This document shows, in pieces, positions 35,177 through 43,784 of a stretch of DNA of 64,000 bases (position 1 is the stretch's first letter; each line of letters opens with the position of its first letter). Source of the DNA: CAVRXZ01 sp963773035. GTDB taxonomy: Bacteria > Acidobacteriota > Vicinamibacteria > Vicinamibacterales > CAVVIG01. The notes under the pieces were generated by a model. That model had not been told where the DNA came from. It saw only the letters and a program-made list of their open reading frames with translations, and searched no databases. The stretch is from the NCBI GenBank assembly GCA_963773035.1, contig CAVYZX010000037.1, positions 372,001 through 436,000 of the forward strand, read 5' to 3'. The translations under genes were made by a program, and so were the position numbers.

Positions 35177-36739
35177 ATGGCTACGACCGAAACCAACATC
35201 CCCAATGTCCCGCCAGGTGTCGCCACTCCCGACCGTGTGGAGACGCGACTGGGTACGCTCAAGTTCACCGATGGCGTACCGGATAACGCCACCGCGCAGA
35301 AGCTGTTTGATGAACTGGACTACGTCCACGCCGTCACGGCGTTCATCAATGGCTACGCGGCCGTGAACCAACTCGCTCTGCTCAAGGGATTCAGGGCCGC
35401 CGGCGTCAACGACAACGAGGTCCTTGTGACCTCGGGGTTGATGGATGCCAAGTGCCTTTTCCTCACGGCCAATGCTGACACCTACTACATGTGGGCGTAT
35501 CTGGACCTGAGTAAAGGGCCACTCGTCGTCGAAACTCCGCCGGACACCCTTGGCATCATCGACGACATGTGGTGGAACTGGGTCTCGGATTTCGGCTTTC
35601 CAGGGGCCGACCGCGGACTCGGCGGCAAGTACCTGTTGCTGCCACCCGGTTACAGCGGAGATGTGCCCGAGGGCGGCTTCTACGTGCGCAAGTCCAGAAC
35701 GAATCACGTGGCGTTCCTGGGCCGCGCGTTCCTCCAGAACAACGATCCCAAGCCGGTGGATGAGATGGTCAAAAGGACGCTCAAGGTCTATCCATACGAG
35801 CCTGGCGGCGAAGGATCGAGCATCGCCAGCTACCTGAAGGGACAAGGACGGCTCGGTGCGTTGAGCAAGCCGACCAGTCCCACCTTCGTCGAGGGCACCG
35901 GGCGCGTGGTCAACACCATTCCTCCCTCGGATTTCACCTTCTGGGAGATGTTGAATGAGGCCGTGCAGGCGCAGCCGGCAGAGGCGATGGACCCGGAGAT
36001 CGCCGGGCAGATCGCGGCGATCGGCATCGTGAAAGGTAAACCCTTTGCTCCCGATGCCCGGATGAAGCGCATCCTGAGCGAGGCGCTCGCTGTGGGCAAT
36101 GCCGCCGGGCGAACCATGTCACGAACGGCACGTCCCTCGGAGGGATTTGGTTATTACGGTGCCGACTCGCGATGGGTAAATGGATTGTTCGTTGGCGGTT
36201 TTGAATTCCTGACACCGCCGCCGGAGATTTCGAAGGATGGCCTCACCGCCTACCCCAACGACGGCGCCCGCAAACTCAACGCTCGGCTGTGGTTCTTCTA
36301 TGCGGTCACCGGGATCACGCCGGCGATGTGCATGCGGCTTGAGAACGTCGGCTCACAGTATCTCGAGACCTTCGAGGACGCTGATGGCAACCCCTTCGAC
36401 GGCAGCAAGACCTACAAGGTGACTCTTCCGCCCAACATTCCTGCGGCGCGGTTCTGGTCATTCACCGTCTATGACAACCAGACTCGCTCGATGCTCGACA
36501 CGCCGCAGCGTTATCCGCGCGCCGGCAGCCAGAGCTATCCGTCGCCCGCCGCCGAACCCAACGCCGATGGGTCGACGACGGTGTACTTCGGACCCACGCA
36601 GCCGGAGGGCGTCACACGTGGGAACTGGATCCAGACGATGCCCGATCGAGGCTGGTGGACGATCATTCGCCTCTACAGCCCGCTGCGGCCGTTCTTCGAC
36701 AAGAGCTGGCGCCCGGGCGATATCGAGTTGGTCAAATAA
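35177..36739 (+). CDS. DUF1254 and DUF1214 domain protein
   Basis: A 520-residue protein with DUF1254 in the N-terminal half (KLFDELDYVHAVTAFINGYA, ANADTYYMWAYLDLSKGPLV, MWWNWVSDFGFPGADRG) and DUF1214 in the C-terminal half (RFWSFTVYDNQTRSMLDT, EPNADGSTTVYFGPTQPEG, GNWIQTMPDRGWWTIIRLY). Such proteins are usually exported; here no signal peptide is seen. No activity is established. The ATG at 35177 has GGAG at a good distance; GTG 35171 would be too close to it. A degraded C-terminal copy lies just upstream, and the arylsulfatase gene follows after 100 bases on the same strand. Confidence 0.88.
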   Translation: MATTETNIPNVPPGVATPDRVETRLGTLKFTDGVPDNATAQKLFDELDYVHAVTAFINGYAAVNQLALLKGFRAAGVNDNEVLVTSGLMDAKCLFLTANADTYYMWAYLDLSKGPLVVETPPDTLGIIDDMWWNWVSDFGFPGADRGLGGKYLLLPPGYSGDVPEGGFYVRKSRTNHVAFLGRAFLQNNDPKPVDEMVKRTLKVYPYEPGGEGSSIASYLKGQGRLGALSKPTSPTFVEGTGRVVNTIPPSDFTFWEMLNEAVQAQPAEAMDPEIAGQIAAIGIVKGKPFAPDARMKRILSEALAVGNAAGRTMSRTARPSEGFGYYGADSRWVNGLFVGGFEFLTPPPEISKDGLTAYPNDGARKLNARLWFFYAVTGITPAMCMRLENVGSQYLETFEDADGNPFDGSKTYKVTLPPNIPAARFWSFTVYDNQTRSMLDTPQRYPRAGSQSYPSPAAEPNADGSTTVYFGPTQPEGVTRGNWIQTMPDRGWWTIIRLYSPLRPFFDKSWRPGDIELVK

Positions 36740-36838
36740 GCGAATTGGCTTGAGTCTGTCGCGACGGCGCGGCAGTAAGACACGCGCTGAACGATTGCAC
36801 GTAGACTGGGAGCGGTAGATTCCAAAGGAGATCACGGT

Positions 36839-39208
36839 ATGAGTTCAGACGACAAGAGACATCGTTCGCATCTCCCGATGGCGAACACGGGAAAGAAGGG
36901 CCTGATCACCTTCGATGCAAAGGATCCGGCATCGAAGTTCCCTCCGATCGAGCGACTGCGCCCACCCAAGGGCGCTCCCAACGTCCTGATTGTCCTGATC
37001 GACGATGTTGGCTTCGGCGCGACCAGCGCCTTTGGCGGGCCTTGTCAGACACCGACCGCGGAAAAGTTGGCAGCCGGTGGGCTGAAACTCACGCGCTTCC
37101 ACACGACGGCTCTGTGCTCACCCACGCGTCAAGCGTTGCTGACCGGCCGCAACCACCACTCCGTGGGTATGGGTGGCATTACCGAAATTGCCACCGGTGC
37201 GCCGGGCTACTGCTCGGTGCTCCCCAACTCCATGTCGCCGCTGGCCAGGACGCTGAAACTCAATGGCTACTCCACGGCGCAGTTCGGCAAGTGCCACGAA
37301 GTGCCGGTCTGGGAGACGAGCCCGGCCGGGCCGTTCGACGCCTGGCCCACTGGCGGCGGCGGCTTCGAGTATTTCTACGGGTTCATCGGCGGCGAGGCCA
37401 ACCAGTGGTACCCGACACTCTACGAGGGCACCACGGCCGTCGAGCCGGAGAAGACACCAGAGGAAGGCTATCACCTCGTCGAGGACATGACCGACAAGGC
37501 GATTGCCTGGATCGGCCAGCAGAAAAGTCTCGCCCCTGATAAGCCGTTCTTCATCTACTTCGCGCCTGGTGCAACCCACGCGCCGCACCATGTGCCAAAG
37601 GAATGGGCCGACAAGTACAAGGGCAAATTCGACGGCGGCTGGGACAAGCTGCGCGAGGAAACTTTCGCGCGACAGAAGAAGCTCGGCGTCATCCCTGCCG
37701 ATTGTCAACTCACCGCTCGACACAAGGAAATTCCGGCATGGGACGAGATGCCGGAGCCGTTCAAGCCGGTGCTGCGCCGCGAGATGGAGGTCTACGCGGG
37801 CTTCATGGAGTACACCGATCACCATGTCGGACGGCTCGTCGACTCACTGACCAAGCTGGGGATCGCCGACGACACGCTCATCTACTACATCGCCGGAGAC
37901 AACGGCGCCTCCGCCGAGGGATCGCTCAACGGTTGCTATAACGAGATGAGCTATTTCAACGGTCTTCAGGATCTGGAGACGCCCGAGTACCTCACCGCCC
38001 GGATCGACAAACTCGGTGGACCCGAGTCGTACAACCACTACGCCGTCGGTTGGGCGCACGCGATGAACACACCGTATCAGTGGACCAAGCAGGTGGCGTC
38101 ACACTGGGGCGGCACGCGCAACGGCACGATCGTTCACTGGCCGAAAGGCATCAAGGGCAAGGGCGAGATCCGATCGCAATTCAGCCACGTGATCGACGTC
38201 GCGCCAACGATCCTTGAAGCGGCAGGCATACCGGAGCCGGTCTCGGTGAACGGCATAGCGCAGTCGCCGATCGAAGGCGTCAGCATGCTCTACGCCTTCA
38301 ACGACGCCAAGGCGGCTGAGCGTCACGAGACGCAGTACTTCGAGATGTTCGGCAACCGCGGCATCTACCACCAGGGGTGGACTGCGGTGACGAGGCACAC
38401 CTACCCCTGGTCGAAGGAAAAGGCCCCGGCGCTCGACGATGACGTCTGGGAGCTCTACGACACCAACAAGGACTGGAGCCAGTCGAAGAACCTCGCCAAG
38501 GAGATGCCGGAGAAGCTCCATGAGTTGCAGCGCCTCTGGCTCATCGAAGCGACACGCTACAACGTGCTGCCCATCGACGATCGGTTGCTCGAGAGAGTCA
38601 ACCCGGACCTGGCGGGCCGCCCGGTGTTGATCGAAGGCAAGACCCAAGTCCTGTTCGGCGGCATGGGACGCCTCTCGGAGAACTGCGTCCTGAGCATCAA
38701 GAACAAATCACACTCCATCACGGCCGAGATCGTCGTGCCGGAGAAGGGAGCCGAGGGCGTCATCATTGCCCAAGGCGCGAATATCGGCGGCTGGAGCCTC
38801 TACGCCAAAGCCGGCAAGCTCAAATATTGTTACAACTGGGGTGGCTTCAAGCACTTCATGGTCGAAGCCACCACGCCGATTCCAGCCGGCGATCATCAGG
38901 TGCGGATGGAGTTCGCCTATGACGGCGGCGGCTTGGGCAAGGGCGGCAACGTCACGCTCTATACCGACGGCAAGAAGGTCGGCGAGGGAAAGATCGACGC
39001 GACCTTGACGAACGTCTTCTCTGCGGACGACGGCTGCGATGTCGGTGAGGACACCGGCGCTCCGGTCTCGCCAGACTACGGGCCGCACGGCAACGCCTTC
39101 AATGGCAAGGTCAAGGGCGTGCAGCTCGCGATCGCCGAAGCCGCGGAGGACGTCGATCACCTGATTGACCCGGAAACCGCCATTCGCGTCGCCATGGCGC
39201 GGCAGTAG
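36839..39208 (+). CDS. Type I arylsulfatase
   Basis: A 789-residue sulfatase hydrolysing sulfate esters. The metal site starts with NVLIVLIDDVGFGATSAFGG and the active site is FHTTALCSPTRQALLTGRNHH, where Cys of CSPTR would be converted to formylglycine. Other conserved parts are FGKCHEVP, FFIYFAPGATHAPHH, IYYIAGDNGASAEGS and a C-terminal beta domain (residues 620-780). Length matches the long bacterial arylsulfatases of this type. There is no signal peptide, so it may act in the cytoplasm or use another route. ATG has AAAGGAG upstream. No formylglycine-generating enzyme gene is in the window. It neighbours DUF1254/1214 and a porin, suggesting uptake and desulfation of one compound. Confidence 0.93.
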   Translation: MSSDDKRHRSHLPMANTGKKGLITFDAKDPASKFPPIERLRPPKGAPNVLIVLIDDVGFGATSAFGGPCQTPTAEKLAAGGLKLTRFHTTALCSPTRQALLTGRNHHSVGMGGITEIATGAPGYCSVLPNSMSPLARTLKLNGYSTAQFGKCHEVPVWETSPAGPFDAWPTGGGGFEYFYGFIGGEANQWYPTLYEGTTAVEPEKTPEEGYHLVEDMTDKAIAWIGQQKSLAPDKPFFIYFAPGATHAPHHVPKEWADKYKGKFDGGWDKLREETFARQKKLGVIPADCQLTARHKEIPAWDEMPEPFKPVLRREMEVYAGFMEYTDHHVGRLVDSLTKLGIADDTLIYYIAGDNGASAEGSLNGCYNEMSYFNGLQDLETPEYLTARIDKLGGPESYNHYAVGWAHAMNTPYQWTKQVASHWGGTRNGTIVHWPKGIKGKGEIRSQFSHVIDVAPTILEAAGIPEPVSVNGIAQSPIEGVSMLYAFNDAKAAERHETQYFEMFGNRGIYHQGWTAVTRHTYPWSKEKAPALDDDVWELYDTNKDWSQSKNLAKEMPEKLHELQRLWLIEATRYNVLPIDDRLLERVNPDLAGRPVLIEGKTQVLFGGMGRLSENCVLSIKNKSHSITAEIVVPEKGAEGVIIAQGANIGGWSLYAKAGKLKYCYNWGGFKHFMVEATTPIPAGDHQVRMEFAYDGGGLGKGGNVTLYTDGKKVGEGKIDATLTNVFSADDGCDVGEDTGAPVSPDYGPHGNAFNGKVKGVQLAIAEAAEDVDHLIDPETAIRVAMARQ

Positions 39209-39230
39209 GACGCTTTTCTCAAGGATGAAC

Positions 39231-39280
39231 CGCCCGATCGCGCCAGCCGCTGATGCGGCCGCGATCGGGCGCTTCCGTTT
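39231..39280 (+). terminator. Nested hairpin terminator after the sulfatase
   Basis: A perfect 12-base stem CGCCCGATCGCG (39231-39242) with CGCGATCGGGCG (39260-39271), enclosing an inner GCCGC-TGAT-GCGGC hairpin. A weak T-containing tail (CTTCCGTTTCC) follows. It lies 23 bases after the sulfatase stop, and probably ends that transcript. Confidence 0.65.
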
Positions 39281-39373
39281 CCGCCACGTAGAGCATCGCA
39301 CCGCCGGCCCGGTCGCTCGAACCTCCCGCGCACTTGGAGCCGGCGTAGGAGAACCCCGCGATGCGGCCTGATC

Positions 39374-40841
39374 ATGTTCGGCTCGGTGTCCTTAGCTGCC
39401 GCTATCCTGTTCGTGTTTCCCTGTTCCACGTTCGCGCAAACGACGACGAGCACTGACGCGGCGATTGCGGAGCTGCGGCAGCTTCTGGCCGACCAGCGCA
39501 CGGCGCTCGATCGCCAGGCTCGAATCATCGAGGAGCAGGGGCGAAGACTGGCGGCGTTGCAGGAGCGGGTCGAAGGGACGAACCGGAGTACGGAGGAACG
39601 ACTCGCGCTCGAAGTACCGACGACGACGACAGCGGCGGCCGCGGTTGGGACTCAGGCTGCCGTCTCACAGCAGCCGACAAGCCGTACGGCTGCTGAGCCC
39701 ACGCCGGATCTGCCCGCGATGGTCGTCTCAGCAGGTGATTTCCCAGGTTCGATCCGCATTCCCGGGACCGAGTCGGCCATCAAACTCGGTGGTCAGGCGC
39801 GATTGGTCGCCGTTCACACGCTGAGCGCTCTCGGGACGGAGGATCGGTTTGTCACCTCCTCGATCCCCGTAGGAGCCACGAGAGCGGAAGACGAGGCACG
39901 CACGGTCTACTCGCCCATCGCGAGTCGCTTGAGCACCGAGCTTCGGATGCCGAGTCAGAGAGGGCCGATGCGCCTGTTCATCGAAACCGACTTCGCCGGC
40001 GCCGGCCGGACGTCGAGGCTTCGGCACGCGTTCCTCCAGACCAACCGCTTCGTCGTCGGCCAGACATGGTCCACGTTTTCGGATCCCGAGGCCGACACCA
40101 TCGGGATTGACTTCGAAGGCCTGAATGCCATCTCGCGGTTCCGGCAACCGCTGTTTCGTTGGACGCCGAATGGCACGGCTGCACGCTACCAGTGGGCATT
40201 CGCACTCGAGAATCCCGCGCCGGATCTCACAGGTGCTCAAGGCCTCAACTTCACGCCCGACTTCATCGCGAGGCTGAAATACCATCCGGGCCAAAAACGG
40301 GGACTGGCGCTCTACACGGATCACATCCAGGCGTCGCTGCTGGTCAGGCAGTTACGCGGTGAAGTGCCCGGCCAGGTCGGGCGACGCGCTCATCACGGGT
40401 GGCATCGGCGGGAACATCAGCGGCGTCCTCGTGCCGCGCTGGGATGCGGACGACCGCATCAAGTTTGCCGTCAACGCCGGATCCGGGATCGGACGGTATA
40501 TCAATGACTTGAGCTCACTCGGCGGACAGGATGCGGTGTACGACCCCGTGCAGGTCAGCCTTCGTGCGCTCCCGGTCTCGAGCGGGTACTTCGGGTATGA
40601 GCACGCCTGGTCGCGAGTATTCACGACGGCCGTGACGTACGGCGTGGTGAACGTCAGCAACCTCGATATTCAGCTGGACGATGCGTTTCACCGGACCCAG
40701 CGGACATCGATTAATCTGATGTGGAATCCGGTTCCCTTCACGGACATCGTCCTCGAGTTCCTCGCCGGCACGCGCGTCAACAAGAATGGTGAGCGCGCCT
40801 CGTCGAGTCAGATTCAGGCCGGCTGGACGCTCAAGTTCTGA
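39374..40841 (+). CDS. DcaP-like outer-membrane porin (frameshifted)
   Basis: An outer-membrane channel of about 485 residues. It has a signal peptide (MFGSVSLAAAILFVFPCSTFAQ), a periplasmic coiled coil (IAELRQLLADQRTALDRQAR), an Ala/Thr-rich linker and a beta barrel with DcaP features (GSIRIPGTESAIKLGGQARL, RLSTELRMPSQRGPMRLFIE, LRHAFLQTNRFVVGQTWSTF). One extra base near 40365-40380 moves the frame; the second frame carries the rest of the barrel and ends SSSQIQAGWTLKF, a normal last strand with terminal Phe. DcaP-type porins admit anionic aromatic or dicarboxylic compounds. It lies downstream of the sulfatase, separated by a terminator. Confidence 0.83.
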
Positions 40842-40857
40842 CATTCGCGCTAGAGCG

Positions 40858-41700
40858 CTAGGCCCGCGACCACACACGATCCAAAGACGTTAGCGAAAAC
40901 CCGAACACCGAGTGTGCTGTCGGGTGCTCGCTGCGGCTATCACCCAGCATGACATCTATCAGCGGCCCCGGTAATTTCGGGCCTACGAACCGGAGCACAC
41001 GGGCAAACACGGCGGGCACGTGAGCGATGGACACCTTGGCCGGCGCATTCAGTCGACGAACGAGGTCGTCAAGGGTCATTTCTTCAGGGCCCTGTAGGTC
41101 GAACGTGCCAGCCTGCCCCGAGATGATAGCGGCCTCTATCGCTGCCACGACGTCACCAAGGTAGACGGGAGCCACCCGCTGTTTGCCGTTGCCCAAGACC
41201 GTGACGGAGTGTTTGCCCTTGGCGAGAAGGCTGGCCGCAGTCGGGCCTGGGCTACTTGGAGGGCCAATGATGTGAGTGCACCGGATCACTGTCAGAGGCA
41301 CGCCGGTTTCCCGAAGCAAACGCTCGGCGCGCGCCTTTGTGGCCAGATAGCGATTCGCTGATTGCTCGGAGGCGCCGACATAGCTCAAGAAGACCAGACT
41401 GCGGGTCCGAACCGGACTCACCGCGCTGGCAACCCTCTGGGTCGGAAGGATATTCGCCCGCTCGTAATCACGGTCAGCGGGATTCAGCGTACCGGCGAGA
41501 TGCACGACCGTCGGTGCACGCTCGATTGCCGCGACGGCTCGGTCAGAGACGAGCCAGTCGGAGATTGTGATACAGCCCTCGAGTTGCGCGGTTCCGCGGA
41601 TGAGGGCTGTGGGTCTGATGCCTCGGCGGACAAGCGCGTCAATTGTCGCTCGTCCGACCTGACCCGTCGCACCGGTGATAACTGGAGAGCCCTCTTCCAT
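40858..41700 (-). CDS. NAD(P)-binding (NmrA/extended SDR-like) protein
   Basis: A 280-residue Rossmann-fold protein. The dinucleotide site is near the start (VITGATGQVGRATIDALVRRG), followed by VVHLAGTLNPADRDYERAN, SLVFLSYVGASEQSANRYLATKARAERLL (YxxxK variant) and TVIRCTHIIGPPSSPG. This matches the atypical SDR group with NmrA-like or complex I NDUFA9-like proteins, acting as redox sensors or reductases. ATG 41700 is used because the frame upstream overlaps the DoxX gene and is not similar to anything. It is the last gene of a minus-strand trio with DoxX and HXXEE membrane proteins. Confidence 0.85.
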   Translation of the reverse strand: MEEGSPVITGATGQVGRATIDALVRRGIRPTALIRGTAQLEGCITISDWLVSDRAVAAIERAPTVVHLAGTLNPADRDYERANILPTQRVASAVSPVRTRSLVFLSYVGASEQSANRYLATKARAERLLRETGVPLTVIRCTHIIGPPSSPGPTAASLLAKGKHSVTVLGNGKQRVAPVYLGDVVAAIEAAIISGQAGTFDLQGPEEMTLDDLVRRLNAPAKVSIAHVPAVFARVLRFVGPKLPGPLIDVMLGDSRSEHPTAHSVFGFSLTSLDRVWSRA

Positions 41701-41707
41701 ATGGTTG

Positions 41708-42181
41708 CTACGCAGCCGATTGGTGATCGGATACGGCACCTGCGCGGGCAGCTGCCTGGAGCGAATGACTCTTTTCAAAGTAGTAGTACGAGACCGCCAG
41801 CAGACAGAAAAACACGAGAGGATCGACGACGTACAACACGCTGAGATTGCGTGCGTCGCCGCGGCCGAAATGGGCAATCGCGGCCGACACCAGCGTGATC
41901 GCGAAGCCGGCGTACGCGAATTCCTTGACCTTGAATGGAACAGCAGGGATCAGGAGCGCAAGTACACCGAGGATCTTGGCGATCGTCAGTTCAATCTTGA
42001 AGTACGGCGGGAATCCAAGATGGACGAACGCGCCTTCAGGACCGTTCGGAAAAGGAAAATGGTCGTTGAAGACGAAGTTGATGATGCTGAACAGCATCAC
42101 CGCCAGTACTAGTCCCGTACTCGTGCGGTACAACGCCCATTCCCGGCTCGTCAGTGTGCGGCTTGCTCCCATTATTGACAT
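41708..42181 (-). CDS. DoxX-like membrane protein
   Basis: A 157-residue integral membrane protein with four membrane spans, of the DoxX-like group (TSTGLVLAVMLFSIINFVF, FPPYFKIELTIAKILGVLALLIPAVP, KEFAYAGFAITLVSAAIAHF, VDPLVFFCLLAVSYYYFEKS). DoxX relatives act with thiosulfate or sulfur metabolism or as general small redox partners. The ATG at 42181 has a strong GGAGG six bases before. The frame continues upstream for 22 codons to an ATG that is the remnant described in the next entry. Confidence 0.85.
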   Translation of the reverse strand: MSIMGASRTLTSREWALYRTSTGLVLAVMLFSIINFVFNDHFPFPNGPEGAFVHLGFPPYFKIELTIAKILGVLALLIPAVPFKVKEFAYAGFAITLVSAAIAHFGRGDARNLSVLYVVDPLVFFCLLAVSYYYFEKSHSLQAAARAGAVSDHQSAA

Positions 42182-42247
42182 GATTTCCTCCAGATTCCCG
42201 TGATGCATCCTCGAAGCGCCGCTGGCACCGGCGACAAGTACTCTCAT
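42182..42247 (-). pseudogene. Truncated start of a Rossmann-fold gene (deletion scar)
   Basis: An ATG at 42247 overlaps the stop of the HXXEE gene as ATGA and encodes MRVLVAGASGA, the usual first beta strand and glycine loop of an NAD(P)-dependent epimerase. After 11 residues the similarity ends abruptly (SRMHHGNLEEI) and the sequence runs into the DoxX ribosome site. It suggests that a whole epimerase-like gene was deleted between the two membrane-protein genes, leaving only its start. Confidence 0.5.
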
Positions 42248-42984
42248 GATGTCCTCCGACCTGCGAGTCGAACGATCGCGTAGATGCCTGGAATCATCGG
42301 AAGGGCCGCGGTGTACAGACCCGGAAAGTAATAACGGCCGGTTGCGCCTATCCAGTAGTTCGGCATCTCTGCGACAAGGCGTCCGTTTGACACCGTCGCG
42401 GTGATCGCCGCCGGCAGGGTCGGATCGAGTGCAGGCCTCAGCAGCGGAAAAATGAAGTGCGTGAATTCCGCTACTCCGGGGCCGATGAAGATGAACCAGG
42501 CGAGGAAGCCGGCGATCGGAATCCGGTAGTAGAGGCCGATCGCGGTCAGGGCGTAGAGACAAGGCCCGACGAAGGCAAAGATCAACAGGAACGACCGCTC
42601 GGTCCATGAGATGTCGAACAGTCGACTCATGGCAGGACCGAACCTCGCCAGATATTCCTCCGCCATGTGTACGTCGAGCGCGGCGACGGTCAGCAGGAAG
42701 AGCGGAAGGATCAGCGACGGATCGACGGGACGCCGCAAGTACGAACGTTGCCAGATGACGAATGCCACCACGCCCGAGCCTCCGACGATGGCGACCGGCG
42801 GCGGACCGATCGCGGTATAGCCAGCCCACATAGCGACGACCAGGAACAGCACGGCAACCACGCTGTTCCACGCCCTCGTGCGCGGTGGGGTATCGACGAC
42901 TTCGGAGGTTTGCGCGGGTCGCCGCTCTCCCGTCAGCGGGCCGGGCGGGTGTTGTGACGCTTCGATGGTTCGTGGAACGGACAT
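42244..42984 (-). CDS. HXXEE-type membrane protein
   Basis: A 246-residue membrane protein with six to seven hydrophobic spans. Residues around HMAEEYLARFGPAMSRL match the HXXEE motif that names a family of metal-related or unknown-function membrane proteins, and FIFIGPGVAEFTHFIFPLL gives a second Glu/His pair typical of it. The N terminus (to residue 45) is polar and Pro/Thr-rich. ATG 42984 is chosen because upstream sequence is not family-like. It starts the minus-strand transcript with DoxX and the NAD(P)-binding protein, divergent from the LuxR-type gene. Confidence 0.75.
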   Translation of the reverse strand: MSVPRTIEASQHPPGPLTGERRPAQTSEVVDTPPRTRAWNSVVAVLFLVVAMWAGYTAIGPPPVAIVGGSGVVAFVIWQRSYLRRPVDPSLILPLFLLTVAALDVHMAEEYLARFGPAMSRLFDISWTERSFLLIFAFVGPCLYALTAIGLYYRIPIAGFLAWFIFIGPGVAEFTHFIFPLLRPALDPTLPAAITATVSNGRLVAEMPNYWIGATGRYYFPGLYTAALPMIPGIYAIVRLAGRRTS

Positions 42985-43198
42985 GCGGTGACTCTCGGGC
43001 AAGATCGGCGCCACGCGTGTGGACGCAAAACACTGCGACATACGGATTGGCCCACGCTCAGCCGGCTGCGCATTCCTGCGCACTGGTTAGTTCTGCGCAG
43101 CACAGTCGAAAGGGAACTCAACATCGCAACGTCGGTCCAGTGCGGTTTTCAACCGTCTGAACAGGTGGCGTCCGTTTTGCGACGAAGCACTCGCGCTG

Positions 43199-43471
43199 AT
43201 GAATGACACGCGGGAATTCTTGCCGTCGCTATCGACTCCCGAGGTCGACCTCCGAATCGGGGGCGGTCCTGTCCTGCAGATCACGCCTTCGGAGCGAGAC
43301 GCACTCCAACTGGTCGCGCAAGGGGCACCGACGAGCCAGATTGGTGTGATGCTCCGTCTTGCGCCCGCCGACATCGATCCGTTTCTGGCGGCACTGTTCG
43401 CAAGACTCGGCGCAAAAAGCCGTGCCGAGGCGACGAGGGTTGCTTCTCGGCGAGGCTTGCTGGTGCCGTAG
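43199..43471 (+). CDS. Small LuxR-type HTH protein
   Basis: A 90-residue protein consisting mostly of a GerE/LuxR-type helix-turn-helix (ITPSERDALQLVAQGAPTSQ, then LFARLGAKSRAEATRVASRRGLL). There is no receiver or ligand domain, only a 25-residue polar N terminus. It likely binds DNA alone or pairs with another protein. It is 28 bases ahead of an NHLP-clan gene and near a sigma-54 activator, all on the plus strand. An upstream divergent region of about 210 bases separates it from the HXXEE gene. Confidence 0.8.
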   Translation: MNDTREFLPSLSTPEVDLRIGGGPVLQITPSERDALQLVAQGAPTSQIGVMLRLAPADIDPFLAALFARLGAKSRAEATRVASRRGLLVP

Positions 43472-43499
43472 GCGCCGCGCGAACGCCACTGGGACAAGC

Positions 43500-43730
43500 A
43501 TGTCATTGAGAACCGTTCAACTGATCGTCGGTCGCCTGGTGACCGACGAGGAATACCGTCTGAAATTCCTGAGTGATCCGATCCACGCATTGACGACGCT
43601 GCGCGATCAAGGGGTCGAGTTGACGTCCGCCGAGATCGACGCGCTGATTCGAACGGACCGAACGCTCTGGAGCGACGCCGCAGCACGCATCGATCGGGAC
43701 CTTCAACGGTCGAGTTGGCTCGCTGAGTAG
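43500..43730 (+). CDS. Os1348-type NHLP-clan small protein
   Basis: A 76-residue protein matching the nitrile-hydratase-leader-like (NHLP) clan, Os1348 type: VQLIVGRLVTDEEYRLKFLSDP at the start, GVELTSAEIDALIRTD in the middle and AARIDRDLQRSSWLAE at the end. Relatives serve as leader peptides of ribosomally made peptides or as stand-alone small proteins of unknown role. There is no obvious double-Gly core or Cys-rich tail, so it is more likely a leader-like regulatory or scaffold protein than a precursor. ATG at 43500 lies 28 bases after the LuxR-type gene and 55 bases before the sigma-54 activator. Confidence 0.78.
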   Translation: MSLRTVQLIVGRLVTDEEYRLKFLSDPIHALTTLRDQGVELTSAEIDALIRTDRTLWSDAAARIDRDLQRSSWLAE

Positions 43731-43784
43731 CCGCGGAACGCCTTGCTCACAAGCATCTCGACGGACTGCGCGTTTCGGCGGACA

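Noticed and set aside
43500..43730. RiPP precursor gene cluster
   Set aside because: The NHLP-clan protein has no visible core peptide and no modifying enzymes or transporter are adjacent.
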